A stretch of DNA of 64,000 nt from Candidatus Hartigia pinicola. Lineage in GTDB: Bacteria; Pseudomonadota; Gammaproteobacteria; Enterobacterales; Enterobacteriaceae. The notes below the pieces were generated by a model. It saw nothing but the letters and a program-made list of their open reading frames with translations. It was not told the DNA's origin and did not search any database. Numbering within the stretch: position 1 is the first letter of the stretch; every line of letters begins with the position of its first letter. The DNA lies in NCBI GenBank assembly GCA_020541205.1, contig CP048208.1, positions 62,001 through 126,000 of the forward strand, in the 5' to 3' direction. Positions 9,025 to 21,487 of this stretch are shown here, one piece after another. The position numbers were made by a program, and so were the translations under genes.

Positions 9025-10565
9025 TCGATCTGATTTAGTGACTAGAAGTAATTATATCTTAACATAAATGATCAACAAAAGTATTTAGATATATATATAA
9101 AAATAATATTAAATTATCTTTATATTTATATTATTTATATGCTATCTAAGTAGAATAGAAAATTGTTTTCTACAGATAAGGTAAAGGTAAGTAACTTATA
9201 TAAGGATATGGTATCCATATTAACTGTAAAAGTTATGTTAAGTTAAATGTAAATGATACACAAGTTATATGGTTATTTTTTTAACTAAAGCACTGAATCT
9301 TCATTAAAGTTTCATTAGTATTGTCATATTGGTTAATCAATAAATATATTGAGTGTATTTTCAAAAAATTCTTCAATAACATGAATTTTTATTCAATGTT
9401 TTTAAATATTTAAAATATAGTAATAGAGAATTTCTGTGATTTTGCAAATTATTATAAAATTAATTCTATGGGAGATCATGTTGAAAAGATACAGAAGCAT
9501 ACAGTATACAAAATAATTTATTAATAAATGATGGATTTATGAGTCAATTGTCGTTTTAGATATTCAGTCATAAAGGATATAATTTATTACAATATTATTA
9601 GACTTAACTACTTTTTATAGAGGTTTTCAATTTTAAAGTATACATAAATAGTTATGTTTGAAAAGATTTTGAATAAATGATAAAACATGCGTTATGCGAA
9701 CAGGTATATGTGTTCAGGATATCAACTATTTAGTACTAGATAATATATTACATTAAATAATCTTGTATATATATTATTATATACATAATAGTTACATGAG
9801 TTGTGTCAAGAATAGAAAATTTTTTTGATAATTTTAGATTAAAAATATTTTTTATATATTGAGACTATGTTATAGATATTATTTATTTTAAGTAAAAGAT
9901 TTTAATATGATTATCTTAATCATGAAAAAACTAAAATTTCATTAACTGAATGTTTTTAATGTGATAGTTAAGTGTGAAATGACTAGATATATATTTTATG
10001 ATCTGGTAAATTCTTGTTCAATTTTAGAAATGCACATAAGATTATTATAAATATTTATCTGTAGATTTTTAATATACTATTATTTTTTGTTTAGAAAAAA
10101 TAATAGTATAAGCTGATGTAATATTTTCTATATTTAATAATGCAGTTGGGTTTAATAGTAGCCCTAGATTTTATTACAATCCACTTTAGTGTATCTATCG
10201 TGTTCTTACTTTTTTTCCTCGATATGCTCAAAATTATTTAATAATTTTGTGTTTTAATTATAACAATATGATGTTAGCGATATTATTAATATTTTGATTT
10301 TTTATTTTGATGTTTATCCTGTATTGAATGATTATTTAATATATTTTATTTATATATCTTAAATATATCAAGCTAGTTTATTTGATTTTAATTAATATTT
10401 AGAACACTTATAAACGATATAATTTAAGATAAAACTTTTAACTATTATTTTATAGTAAATAAAAATAATTTTTATTTTACTAAAATACTGAAAATAATTT
10501 ATTATATTACTGGATCTTTTAAGAATTCGATATGTAGTTATGTTATTTAATTATTACAGGAAGTT
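9025..10565. other. gene-free stretch upstream of waaA and ung
   Basis: About 1.5 kb with no credible coding sequence. It contains a 16-bp perfect hairpin (10073-10110, separate entry). Immediately before ung is an AGGAA ribosome-binding site. Confidence 0.6.
10073..10110. repeat. 16-bp perfect hairpin, 6-nt loop
   Basis: Positions 10073-10088 are fully complementary to 10095-10110 around a GTTTAG loop. The stem contains a T6/A6 block at the loop end and only one G-C pair. It lies some 450 nt upstream of ung and about 1 kb from waaA, so it serves neither gene as an ordinary terminator. It could be a relic terminator of a lost gene. Confidence 0.5.
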
Positions 10566-11240
10566 ATGTTTAATATGTTAACGTGGTGCGATATTATTAG
10601 GTATGAAAAAAATAAGGCTTATTTTAAAAATCTTCTTGCTTATGTTGCGAATGAACGTCAAAAGGGGTTGACTATCTTCCCTTCTCAGAAAGATGTATTT
10701 AATGCATTTTATTATACTGAGCTTTCAGATGTTAAAGTTGTGATTTTGGGACAAGATCCTTATCATAGTTTAGGCAAAGCACATGGTTTATCTTTTTCTG
10801 TTATTCCTGGTGTTAGGTTTCCTCCGTCATTAACGAATATATATCGAGAATTAAAAAAAGATATTGCAGATTTCAAGTATCCTGAACATGGCTGTTTATT
10901 AAGTTGGGCTTATCAAGGTGTACTGTTATTAAATACTGTTTTAACAGTTAAAGAAGGTAGTCCTAATTCGCATGCCAATTTAGGTTGGGAAATTTTTACA
11001 GATACAGTAATATCAGTTATTAATCAATATCGGACAGGTGTTATTTTTTTATTGTGGGGTTCTTCTGCTCAAAAAAAAGGAAGAAGTATTAATACTAAGT
11101 ATCATTATATATTAAAAGCTCCTCACCCTTCTCCGTTGTCAGCTTATCGTGGTTTTTTAGGTTGTGGTCATTTTTCAAAAACAAATAATTTATTACAGAA
11201 ACAAAAACTTATACCTATTGATTGGAATGTTATGGTTTAG
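10566..11240 (+). CDS. ung: uracil-DNA glycosylase
   Basis: Removes uracil from DNA, the first step of base-excision repair after cytosine deamination. It has 224 residues (E. coli 229). The water-activating motif GQDPYH is at 62-67 (Asp64 catalytic) and the HPSPLS loop at 187-192 (His187), both at the E. coli positions. The opening MLTWCDI aligns with E. coli ELTWHDV and AGGAA lies 5 nt upstream of the ATG, supporting this start. It is a single-gene island. Keeping it should slow C-to-T drift, yet the genome is strongly AT-biased. Confidence 0.97.
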   Translation: MFNMLTWCDIIRYEKNKAYFKNLLAYVANERQKGLTIFPSQKDVFNAFYYTELSDVKVVILGQDPYHSLGKAHGLSFSVIPGVRFPPSLTNIYRELKKDIADFKYPEHGCLLSWAYQGVLLLNTVLTVKEGSPNSHANLGWEIFTDTVISVINQYRTGVIFLLWGSSAQKKGRSINTKYHYILKAPHPSPLSAYRGFLGCGHFSKTNNLLQKQKLIPIDWNVMV

Positions 11241-11711
11241 AGGTAATTTTTAGATAACGCTAATATTTTATACTTGTTGTTATGTACAATTACATAAAAG
11301 TACAAAATAATTCAATAAATGTTTACATATAATATATTATACATAATAAACTATTAAAGTTTTCTAATATTTTATGAGTGTTATTCAGTGTAAGTAGTGA
11401 AACATTAAAGAAATTTTGTGCATGACAAAAATTTTAATAGCACTTACCTATATTAAATGCTTTATGCATGAAGTATATATTTTAGCTGTAAAGTTATATG
11501 AGTCAAAATATGGAATATATTACATACCAGTGTCATTACTAAACTAATAAAAATAATCAATTCAATTCCATTCATTAGATATTGAAATGTTAGTTGGTTC
11601 AAGTATCAGTTTTATTCTTTAAAAAGAACTTTAAATATCAAAATAACTTAAAAGAGTATTGCAATAATCAGGGAAGCATATCCCTGATTATTTTCTATGA
11701 ACTATAGTTTA
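11241..11711. other. ung-grpE intergenic stretch
   Basis: A 470-nt gap between two converging genes. Only the grpE terminator (11663-11692) is recognised; the rest is AT-rich without signals. Confidence 0.6.
11663..11692 (-). terminator. intrinsic terminator of grpE
   Basis: A 12-bp perfect stem (11663-11674 with 11681-11692) with a GGGA/TCCC core and 6-nt loop, starting 20 nt past the grpE stop. On the plus strand the stem is also followed by T-rich sequence, so it could stop transcription from the ung side too. Confidence 0.8.
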
Positions 11712-12302
11712 TTATTTAGATACAATAACCATGGCTGGTCGTAATAAACGACCATTTAAAACATAGCCTTTTTGCATAACATCAATAACTTGATTTTTTT
11801 CATAATCAGTCGATTCAATCATTGTCATTGCTTGATGTACTTCTGGATTAAATGGTATATTAGATTTAAAAATCACTTCAATGCCAAAATTTTCTATTAC
11901 AGATAAAAATGTTTTTAGTGTCAATTCCAATCCTTCTAACATCGCTTTTGAGTTTTCACTTTTATGATTAGCTGCCTCGATAGCACGCTCTAAGTTATCG
12001 ATAACTGGTAACAATTTTATGGAAAATTTCTCGAGAGAAAATTTATGAGCTTTTTCAATATCTTGCGCGGTTCGGCGACGAACATTTTCAATTTCTGCTT
12101 GTGCACGGATCATAGCTTCACGCTCTACTTTCTGAGAAGCAGCTAATTTATCTTCAAGTTCAGTAATGCGAACATTTAAATTTATTACGTTTTCTTCTGG
12201 TTTGACTAATTTTTCTTCCAGGTCTTGTTTTAGTTCAGTTTTTTTGACTTTCTTTAGATCAGGGGCTTGCTCATGATTCATATTTTGTTCTTTATTACTC
12301 AT
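11712..12302 (-). CDS. grpE: nucleotide exchange factor GrpE
   Basis: Cytosolic co-chaperone that releases ADP from DnaK. It has 196 residues (E. coli 197). A charged N-terminal tail is followed by a long coiled-coil helix (about 40-110, with RAQAEIENVRRR) and the C-terminal beta domain with FNPEVHQAM and VMQKGYVLNGRLLRPAMV. The ATG has GGAG 6 nt upstream. Transcription is from a near-perfect heat-shock promoter at 12344-12372, and an intrinsic terminator follows the gene, so grpE forms its own heat-shock unit divergent from nadK. Confidence 0.97.
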   Translation of the reverse strand: MSNKEQNMNHEQAPDLKKVKKTELKQDLEEKLVKPEENVINLNVRITELEDKLAASQKVEREAMIRAQAEIENVRRRTAQDIEKAHKFSLEKFSIKLLPVIDNLERAIEAANHKSENSKAMLEGLELTLKTFLSVIENFGIEVIFKSNIPFNPEVHQAMTMIESTDYEKNQVIDVMQKGYVLNGRLLRPAMVIVSK

Positions 12303-12343
12303 GAATATCTCCGCGTATTTAGCATTTATCCTATAATGAGAGT

Positions 12344-12372
12344 ATTATGGGGGTATTAAACAGGGATTCAAG
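12344..12372 (-). promoter_or_regulatory. sigma-32 (heat-shock) promoter of grpE
   Basis: Reading leftward: CTTGAA (12367-12372), 14-nt spacer, CCCCATAAT (12344-12352). This matches the sigma-32 consensus CTTGAA-N13/14-CCCCATnT at essentially every base. A transcript would start near 12337, giving a leader of about 35 nt. The -35 hexamer lies only 12 nt before the longer nadK start codon and adjoins its ribosome-binding site. Confidence 0.9.
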
Positions 12373-12384
12373 TGAGGTGATTGC

Positions 12385-13299
12385 ATGAGAGGACAAAATA
12401 TGTTTAAGGATAAAAGTATACAGAAAACACATTTTCAAACCATAGGAATAGTAGGACGTCCACGATATCCGTATTCTTTATCTGCTCATGAATTAATCTA
12501 TACTTGGTTATTGTCTAAAAATTACCATCCTATTATTGATAAACAAGTTGCCAAAGATTTAAAATTACAAAATGCTCATGTAGGAAATCTTATGGAAATA
12601 GGTCAGAAAGCTGATCTAGTGATTGTTGTTGGAGGAGATGGTAACATGCTTAGTGCTGCACGTATATTATCTAAATACAATAATAAAGTTATTGGAATTA
12701 ATCGAGGTAACTTAGGTTTTCTGACGGACCTTGATCCTGATAATGCTTTACAACAGCTGTCTCATGTTCTTAATGGTGAGTATTATGAAGAGAAAAGGTT
12801 TTTATTGGAATCAAAAGTCATAAGATCTAATCATAAATCTCGTAAAAGCACTGCACTTAATGAAGTTGTATTACACCCAGGTAAAATTGCACATATGATT
12901 GAATTTGAAGTGTATATTGATGAATGTTTTGCTTTTTCTCAACGTTCAGACGGATTAATTATTTCAACACCAACAGGCTCTACAGCTTATTCTCTGTCTG
13001 CAGGAGGACCTATACTGATGCCTAACTTAGAATCTATTGTTTTAGTGCCAATGTTTCCACATTCTCTCTCATCACGACCATTAGTCATTAGCAGTAAGAG
13101 TAGTATTCGGATGAAGTTTTTACGCAGTAATATTAATTATGAAGTCATCTGCGATAGTCAAATAATGGGACCGGTACAGGATGGTGAAGAAGTGATAGTA
13201 CGACGTAGTAAAAAAAATCTTAATCTCATACATCCTAAAAATTATAATTATTTTAATATATTAAGCTCAAAGTTAGGTTGGTCTAAAAAAACTTTTTAA
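12385..13299 (+). CDS. nadK: NAD kinase
   Basis: Phosphorylates NAD to NADP, the only route to NADP. Motifs: GGDGN (83-87, ATP site), [18 protein letters not shown] (about 103-120), NE (159-160) and [14 protein letters not shown] (195-208). The C-terminus ends as in E. coli (LGWSKK). Two starts are possible. ATG 12385 (304 residues; GAGG 7 nt upstream) adds 12 residues to the 292-residue E. coli form. ATG 12400 (299 residues; GAGAGG 7 nt upstream) is closer to the family length and would leave the grpE -35 box free of the ribosome site. recN, its normal downstream neighbour, is absent. Confidence 0.95.
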   Translation: MRGQNMFKDKSIQKTHFQTIGIVGRPRYPYSLSAHELIYTWLLSKNYHPIIDKQVAKDLKLQNAHVGNLMEIGQKADLVIVVGGDGNMLSAARILSKYNNKVIGINRGNLGFLTDLDPDNALQQLSHVLNGEYYEEKRFLLESKVIRSNHKSRKSTALNEVVLHPGKIAHMIEFEVYIDECFAFSQRSDGLIISTPTGSTAYSLSAGGPILMPNLESIVLVPMFPHSLSSRPLVISSKSSIRMKFLRSNINYEVICDSQIMGPVQDGEEVIVRRSKKNLNLIHPKNYNYFNILSSKLGWSKKTF

Positions 13300-13818
13300 T
13301 TTTTATCTTACTATCAAATACATAAAAATTAGTAAAGATTTTATTCATATAGATGTTTTTTACAGGAAAGTATAGATATTTATTTAATTTACTAGTAATA
13401 TTTTTGATGATCCGGGTTGTGAATCTGAATTTTATATAATCTAATTAAGAGAATATTCTATTTATTATTTCATTATGTTATTTAAAAATAATTATAATGA
13501 ATATTATTGGTATCTTTCATTACCTATCAATAGGTGTATTAAGTTACTAAATATCTTAAAATATTAAATTAGCCCTTATTAGATAAATAAGTAACAAATA
13601 TTAGAGAGATATTCATTTTATATAATATTCGTTATGTTATGTCTCGTCTGAAAAGAAAATTTTAAGTAGAACAGGATCATTTGGAAATATTTTTTAAAAA
13701 GAAGGTTGTATATTACAATTGTATAATTAGAAAATACAAAAATTGACAGATAATAGTTAATTTTATTAGAAAAATGTTAAGAATGTAATTGAAGACAATT
13801 GCATGAATGGTACTCGTA

Positions 13819-13882
13819 AAAATGTAAAAATAACTTTTTAATAATTTATGCAGAAATGATTAAAAAGTTATTTTTACATTTT
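13819..13882. repeat. 24-bp perfect hairpin, 16-nt loop
   Basis: Positions 13819-13842 are perfectly complementary to 13859-13882, separated by 16 nt. It is about 520 nt downstream of the nadK stop and isolated from any gene. A perfect 24-bp match is far beyond chance in this window even at about 80% AT. Possible explanations are a recently formed inverted duplication, a strong transcriptional stop or a processed RNA. Confidence 0.6.
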
Positions 13883-16800
13883 GTGTTTCTAAAAAAATAT
13901 GTTATTAAATAATAAAAGCATGCTAGAAATTGAAAATTTCTACAATTAACTATAATAATAAATAAGATCATGATTAGACAAGTTTTTTAACATTTCTAAT
14001 CTTTAGAGCGTTTTTATGTATTAAGTATATATTAATAGATCATGGGGACGAAGATAAAATATTTTTGAAATTTATATATCATATACTAGTGCAAGTATGC
14101 GTTATAATAAAATATAATAATTATTTAAATTGAATATCATTTTAAAATCGTAAGTTATTAAATATTTTGTAGATTTTCTTAGAGATTTTCTGAATACACT
14201 GCTCAATGTAAACAATTGTAAAAGATATTTTAATATCTACTTTAGTTTTAAAAATCTAGAATTTATTATTGTTTGTTGTATAGAATATTCAATATGATTT
14301 TAATCATATTGAATTTGTGCGTTATTAATGATAATAATAGTGAAAAGTACATTAGGTAGATATTAATATCATTCGGTAAATTATTACAATAAATTGACAT
14401 AATGCTAATAACTGAAGAATTATTGAATATTTACTTAAAATATTGAAATTAAAGATAAAAATAAACTTAATCATTTAGATGTATTGTATACTATGACTAA
14501 AAATCAGAATAATAATTTATTGTGTGTTTTTTTTATTAAGTTTTTATATGAAAAATGAAAGGTATTGAAATTCAAAAGTAGTTAGAAGAGTTAAGTGAAA
14601 TGGTTGTTTGGAAAAATTTACAATTAGCTTATTACAATGTTGCACTACCATAAAATTTTTATTAAAGTATAATATGAAGATATATTATATAAATTTAAAA
14701 TTAATTATTTTTAATCAGACAACTTGTCGTGTCTACACATTTTATAATCAGGTAAATATAATAAAGATCATTTTAATTAATTATAATATTAATATTTATT
14801 AAAATCTTATAAACTTATGAGCGTTAATTTTTTAGAATTCTTGATATTTTTTTAGTATTGTTGTATTAAAATTAAATATACTAATAGATGATTTTTTATT
14901 ACTTTGTTAACTAACTATATTAAATTTAGTAAAAATATTCTGTTTAGATTGATTTGTATATGTTGTAATAAAACTAAGATTAAAATAAAGACAGTAACTA
15001 TGTTATAATCAATTTAATGAAATATCCTGAATAAAATAATAATTAATACTTACATTGAAAGTATATGTTTAATATTTTCTAAATTTAAGAAGTGTATATA
15101 ATATTGGTATTTTATATTTTTATAAAATAAAATATTATTATTAGTAATAATGACATTTTTTAAAAATATACAGTAAGATTTAAATGATATTTATTTATGA
15201 AAAAAGTACTTACAATGCAAAATTGAGTTTAATTAAATGAAATATTACTTAATAAATAAAAAATAATTAATACTATTTTTTCCATTTTCTTTATATTTTA
15301 AAGTAAACTACTTTAATTTGATTTTATCATCCGTTCAGTGTTAACTTTTATTAAAAATAATTTTCACAAAAGGTATTTGCATATTATTTTTTATGAATTG
15401 TCTTATGAAAAACATATTTAGATAGTAGTGATTTTTTATATTCTTGTTATTATGTATTAAAGCATTCTGAGATCAGAAGTAGTGTAAATGCAAAATGAAT
15501 ACATAACCATCTTTCTTATTGAAAGATTAATCAAATGTTTATATTAACTAAAGTTGATAAAATAATAAAAATATCACTTATATTAAATAATATAATTTTT
15601 TTTTACTAAAAATCTCATATTTTATTTTATCTTGATCTAAAGTAGTTTTTACAGATTATATTATGACATTGTTATTAGCATTTCATATACTATAACATGC
15701 AAACTATTTTATTAAAGTTTTAAACTGATATATTAGATATAACATGTCTATTGGACAAAGATAATCTTTGTTATATATCTTTATAAATATAACACCATAC
15801 AATCCTGTATAATATGTTTACTAATTATTAAATTAAAGTATAGTATTTTGACTAAATTTTTTAGAAATTTCAATAAATATAGTGTAGTAAATTATCTTGT
15901 AAAGTATTATTGCACTAAAATTTCTTTTGTGTTCTAGATTTAAAAAATTATTAGATTATATCTCGGCGTTAGTTTGGTTAGCACATAAAAATTTAGAAAG
16001 AATACTGAAGCTTATTGTGAGTTATGTGATAGATTATAGTTAATCTATAAAATTTGTGGGCTTGATGTATTAAATGAGAATTCAAAAACATGTTAATTTT
16101 TTAATGTTCGTTAAACAGAAATCTCTCATAATATGAGATTATTATTGATGCTCTTTCTATTGTTATACTAATAGAGTAGTTAAATGCAACTATTGTTTAA
16201 GAGAACAATTAAGAATGCCACAAACAGCATTTTAAATCATATTGACAGTTAGGTTTTGAGGAAGTGTTCTGCATTGACATGAAATAAAAAACTAACATTT
16301 TATATTAATCGTGATTCGATTATCGGATATAAATTGTAACTACTTTATTGAATTTTATAAGATCTTTGAATATAATATATAGTTTTCACATGCCCCAGTA
16401 TTTTAAAAGTATCATTTGTATTTTAATAAATTTTTAATACATGTTACGCAACATTTTTTATGTGACAGATATTAAGATGTAATTACTTACATGATTATTA
16501 ATATATTACAAATAGATAATGATTATTTAAAAAAAATCACATGTTTATTTTTTAGCACATTTCGGTTAAGATGTTTTAATAAAAATAGAACGAATTTACT
16601 CATTGTTAATATTTTTATATAAAATTTATTTTCTATTATTTAGTGATTAAATTGAAAATTTTACTATAGTTATATCCTTGAAGGTAATTTTTATTACCAG
16701 TAAATAATATTCGCTTTTTTAAAGAGAAAATTATGTTGTTATTGATTTGTCTTTCCTCGTGCAGTTAACTGTCTACATTTAAATTAAATATTGTTGTACT

Positions 16801-17925
16801 TAAAAATCTTGATCTTTTGATGCAGAAAAATGTATTTACATATTATTGTTGAATAACTTGGAAAGTATTTTCTCATTAGATCGGGTTATCTTAGTATTGC
16901 ACTAAGCTGAGTTTAAGGATTTTAAGATTTTGTTCTTTTAGAAGCATATAAGCTTTTAATATAAAATCATAAGTAATGATGATTTTTGTGAGGTAATAAT
17001 TGAGCTCCTCCTGAAGTTTTTTTGATCTAGATGTACAGTTTACTATTTTAATCGTCACTAAAGTGACGATATATATAAAATATGTAATTAGGTTTTTAGG
17101 TTGAAAGAGTTTAGTCTTCAAAGAAGTGATATATAATAGTATTTTTTAAAATATTTTCGTGATTTATATATTTTTTTAAAAACATACTTAACTTTACCGA
17201 TATAAATTTCTTTATTGAAGTATAATAATAATTTTAGTGTTTTTGTTTTTTTAATGTGAAATTTTGACGTATAATACTATTTTACGCTATCTTAAATAGC
17301 GTGATTTTAATTTATCTTCATACAATGAATAATATCTTATTATTTTTTCTTGTTATGAAAATTCTATACAAGTTTACCAGATAAAGTTATTTAAGTTAAA
17401 AATGCAAATGAGTATCAACTATGATGCTGTGAGATCTAAAAAGATAAATAATTTTATGGTAAATATTTAGTCCTGAATTTTATTAATTAATATAAATTTT
17501 ATTATATAAAAATGTGCTCTTGGTGAATTTTTATATTTAAACTATTTTGTAGTTTATAATATTAAAACTACATTCTATTACTCTTTTACAATACAATTTC
17601 AATATGATTGTTAACATCACTTTTAAAAAAATAAATATAGTTTTATTAATTAAAGAAATCGTAAATTCATTCTCAGATCATTAGTAAAAATTCATTAATA
17701 GACGTTATATTTTTACCTTAGTACAATTGTAAAACAAATACAACATTAGATTAATTTTACTTAATGGTGCATTTAACTATTTTTAAAAAACTAGAAAAAC
17801 AATTAAAGATTAGGATATTATTGCACTTTAAAACTAGTTATATTCATGCATGAATTATTGATATAATTTTAACATAAAAAATAATTGTGATATTTTATAA
17901 GTGTTACTCAAACTATATATTTATT

Positions 17926-17950
17926 ATTTTATTTTATTTTATTTTATTTT
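17926..17950. repeat. ATTTT microsatellite (5 units)
   Basis: Five perfect consecutive ATTTT units, bordered by degenerate copies. A simple-sequence tract in gene-free DNA that probably arose by slippage. Confidence 0.7.
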
Positions 17951-20452
17951 ATTAGATCTAATATTTATTATATCTAAGATCATAAGTGTGAAATTTAATA
18001 TCGTTAGATCACTCACGGTATAAATTAAATATGTATGTTGTTAATTTTCTGAATAATTCAGTATTGTAAAATAGATTGATCATCTTTGTGAGCACTGCAA
18101 TCTTTATATAAGATCTTTAACGTGCTAGATTAAGTTAGTGTAATGATAGTAATTTAAATTCTTATAAAAATTTTTCCTATAATGATTATAATTATATGAA
18201 TAGATTATATTTTATTACTTAAGTGAGCGTTTGAATAGTAGTGAGATTTAACTTATATATAGTGCATGAGTAAAATATTAAGCATGAATGTGAAGTGTTT
18301 TTTATTATTCTACCAGATGTTAACCGAGCTATGTGGATTTTGTGCTAATGTTTGTGAAATAATCATGTTATGTACTGATGAATGATGAGAATATTTACAA
18401 TAATTTAATAACTATCACTAAAATAGAGTATTGTGTATATCTAGATTAGAGTATTTATTATAGTATCATCATCTAATTTAAAAAAACTAGGAGTATCTAA
18501 ACTTCTGAATTATATTGCAATATTTACAGTATTAAGTAAACATCTTGAATGTAAAAAAACTACATAGAGACAATAATTGATGACTAAGATAGTAAAACGT
18601 TAGTTGTTACTCATTACTTCATTTAGTTTCTTACATATCTATTCACGTCAGCTATCAATGGTATATCTGCACAATTCTTTAATAATATTGTTAATTATTG
18701 ATTTTACGAATTATCGAGATGTGTGACTGACTTTAGTAATTGTCTCTTAAAAGATTAATACAATTACTAAATAGGATTTTTTCGTCTTTACTGAAACTAT
18801 AAATACTAAAACGTATAGTTTTAATTATAATTTTTTAAATAAATAATATTTAAAACTTTACTATTACTTTTGCAATCTACTTAGTATATTGTTGAGATGA
18901 AAAGTAGAGCATAATATGAACAGTTTTATTTGTAATATGCAAGTAAATCTATTTTGAATTATTTTATACTTTATATGTTTCAGTAGTTAATTTATTTAAG
19001 TTTTTGTAAGAATTTAAAAATAGCACTGGTAGTACTTAAAAAGTATTTTGAGTACAAATTGTAAATAATATTATTTAACGAATCAATACATTACAGAGTA
19101 TGTAGATAGTTTTATATACACAATGTTTTGTTTAAATATTTTTATATAAAATGTATTAATTCTGTTTTACGATAGAACTTTACTATCGCAATCAAAAATA
19201 GTATTTTGTTAATGCAAATCTACAAGAAAATGTAGTTTACCTTTTATTTAATAATGTTTTAAAAAATATGTTATATTTACAGTTATTAAACTAACTTTAA
19301 TTTTCTATATAAAATAATACACTAAGTGATAGTACGCTTTTAATCAGCACTTTGATGTGCATATAAAATATGTAAAAAATATAACTATAGAAATATTACT
19401 AAATTATTGTTTTAAGATGAGTTCAAAGAACTTCTTTTTTATTACAGTGAATTATAAAATGTAGTATTGAAGTAAAACTGTTAATTAAACGATGTCTCTA
19501 TGTGTTAGTTAACATAAAATGCTAATTTTATGTTCTAGTTGTGAGACAATGTTGAAAGTTTATAAAATAGTATTAAATCAGTTAACTACATTAGTTATAT
19601 ACCAGCTTCAATCTTTGAAGATATCTTGAATGTATTTAAAGATGTTTCATATCAAGCGCGCAAGGTTAGCTTAGTTGAAACATGTTTTGAGAAAAGTATA
19701 TTAAATTCTAATTGTCTATTTAAGCTTTCACAACGTATTTATAAACAAGTTAGTTTAGCGTGAAAATAATGTTAATAAAGTTTCGCCTAAAAACATATTT
19801 TCACATTATTAATGTTTAGCATGTATATAAGATCATTAGTGAATGCAGTTATAACACATATTTTTTACTGGTATACAAATAGATGTATTATAAATTTAAT
19901 ATTTATTCCTCAATATTTATAGTTACACAGTACATTATGAAAGTTATCATCTAACGTTATTGGTAGATGCAATCAATTATATTTAAGTATCTCATTATAA
20001 TTATGTAGATAGGTATATGTTATCTAATATTTTATTAGAGATCTAGGTGGTTAATAAACAATAAATTCTCTAAAGTTATATTGTTTATGAAATTGATATG
20101 AATTTTTCTGTATTGATATCAGCGAGTACTTATCAGTTATTATACCGGTATAGTAATCAGTAGAAATTACATGCGGATTAGTATAATGATAGGATGTAGG
20201 TATTATTATTTAGTAGGAATAATAATATAAATATAAAAGCATATATAATGACTAAATAAAATTTTTAAATCAGAGTTTTTTATTTTATAATAGATTATAT
20301 GATATATATCATATAACTTTAAATACATAAAGAATTTTTTTTAATATTTATTTTCTAAATATTTTATACTTTTGTCTTTATAAAAGTAACGTAGAAGGTT
20401 GTTATATGATACTCATATCAATTATCATTAACATCGAATTTTAAAAGGAATA

Positions 20453-20800
20453 ATGTCATCTATGTATTATAAACTGTTTACGGTTATTATAGTGTTACTC
20501 ACACTAATGTCTTCTGGTTGTTCAATAATGGAAAGTTTTGTTTATCATCCTGACATTAACCAAGGTAATTATTTAACAGTACAAGATGTTAATAAGATTA
20601 AAAAAGGAATGACTCAAAAACAAATTATTTACATTTTAGGTACGCCAATGGTAACTGATATGTTTAGTGGTCAGATTTGGTATTATATTTTTCGACAAGA
20701 ACTTGGTCATGATCCTGTTAAACAAGAAACTTTAACGCTAAATTTCGACCGTGATGGTATTTTAACTAATATTCATCATCATAAAGATATTATAAGATAA
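20453..20800 (+). CDS. bamE: outer-membrane assembly lipoprotein BamE (SmpA)
   Basis: Small lipoprotein of the BAM complex that helps fold outer-membrane proteins. It has 115 residues (E. coli 113). Hydrophobic signal (about 7-20) ends in SSGC with the lipidated Cys at 23. The mature part has the family blocks YHPDINQGNYLT (31-42), KKGMTQKQ and LGTPMVTD, and ends TLNFDRDGILTNI. AAGGA precedes the ATG by 4-5 nt. It converges on rnfH-ratA. Retention fits the porin also present in this window, which needs BAM for assembly. Confidence 0.95.
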   Translation: MSSMYYKLFTVIIVLLTLMSSGCSIMESFVYHPDINQGNYLTVQDVNKIKKGMTQKQIIYILGTPMVTDMFSGQIWYYIFRQELGHDPVKQETLTLNFDRDGILTNIHHHKDIIR

Positions 20801-21181
20801 ATAATTATATATGTATTATATATTAAATATTGAGTCTTTAAATACTTAATCTAAATACTGTTCAGATCAAATATTAACCAACCTCGCATTATTGAAATAA
20901 TTATAAAATAAGTTAAAAAATTTTTAACTGTAAAATATTCAAAAGAGTATCCAGTCAACAACGATATTATTTGCTGTTTAATGAGAAAGAATTATTTCAT
21001 TTATTTATCAAAAATAAATATATATCATTATAATAAATATCTGAAGTTTTATATTACTTCTTGAGTTAACATTTTATTTATATCTTGTTATTTAACATTT
21101 TTATTTTAGTAAATACTTAAAATATTTTATTTAAATCATCATTATAAAAAAATACAATAATATTCAGTTTATTGTATGACT
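20801..21181. other. bamE-rnfH intergenic stretch
   Basis: A 381-nt AT-rich gap between converging genes; no clear terminator hairpin or other signal seen. Confidence 0.5.
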
Positions 21182-21487
21182 TTAAAAGTAGTAATTATTT
21201 TTTATATGTTTTACTTTTTTAGATCTTGTACGACGAAGTTCTTTTGGATCAGAAATGAGGGGACGATAAATTTCAATTCGATCACCAGATCGCAATGTGT
21301 CACTAAGTTTTGCTATTCGACCATAAATGCCTACATTATTTTTTTCAAGATCAATATCTGATTCCAGTATAAGAATTCCAGAAGCAATAATAGCATCTTT
21401 AATGATTGTGCCTGCCATAACTTGTAGTGATAATAAATACTGTTTTTCAGGTATTGCATAAGCGACTTCAATGTTCAAATTAGACAC
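21182..21487 (-). CDS. rnfH: RnfH/RatB family ubiquitin-like protein
   Basis: A member of the small beta-grasp RnfH family whose molecular role is not settled; the name comes from linkage to rnf genes in other bacteria. The 101-residue product has the family blocks [13 protein letters not shown] (7-19), [16 protein letters not shown] (about 42-57), [11 protein letters not shown] and DPKELRR. It starts at GTG with AAGGAT 7 nt upstream and overlaps the end of ratA by 8 nt, so the two are translated from one message as in E. coli. The tail is a few residues longer than in E. coli and lysine-rich. Confidence 0.93.
   Translation of the reverse strand: MSNLNIEVAYAIPEKQYLLSLQVMAGTIIKDAIIASGILILESDIDLEKNNVGIYGRIAKLSDTLRSGDRIEIYRPLISDPKELRRTRSKKVKHIKNNYYF

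Larger units (their letters stand above)
13300..20452. other. 7.15-kb gene-free region replacing recN
   Basis: In E. coli nadK is followed by recN (about 1.7 kb) and then bamE. Here the space is over four times longer and holds no recognisable gene, tRNA or mobile element. The few open frames of 60-80 codons have AT-noise composition. Structures seen: an AT-only stem at the nadK stop (13297-13331), a 24-bp perfect hairpin (13819-13882) and an ATTTT array (17926-17950). I could not identify recN remnants by eye. Confidence 0.65.

Noticed and set aside
14608-14802. 64-codon open frame
   Set aside because: Low-complexity Ile/Asn/Tyr/Lys-rich translation, as expected from random AT-rich DNA.
16891-17121. 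76-codon open frame on the minus strand in the recN gap
   Set aside because: No similarity to RecN or any family I know, and codon content of AT noise.
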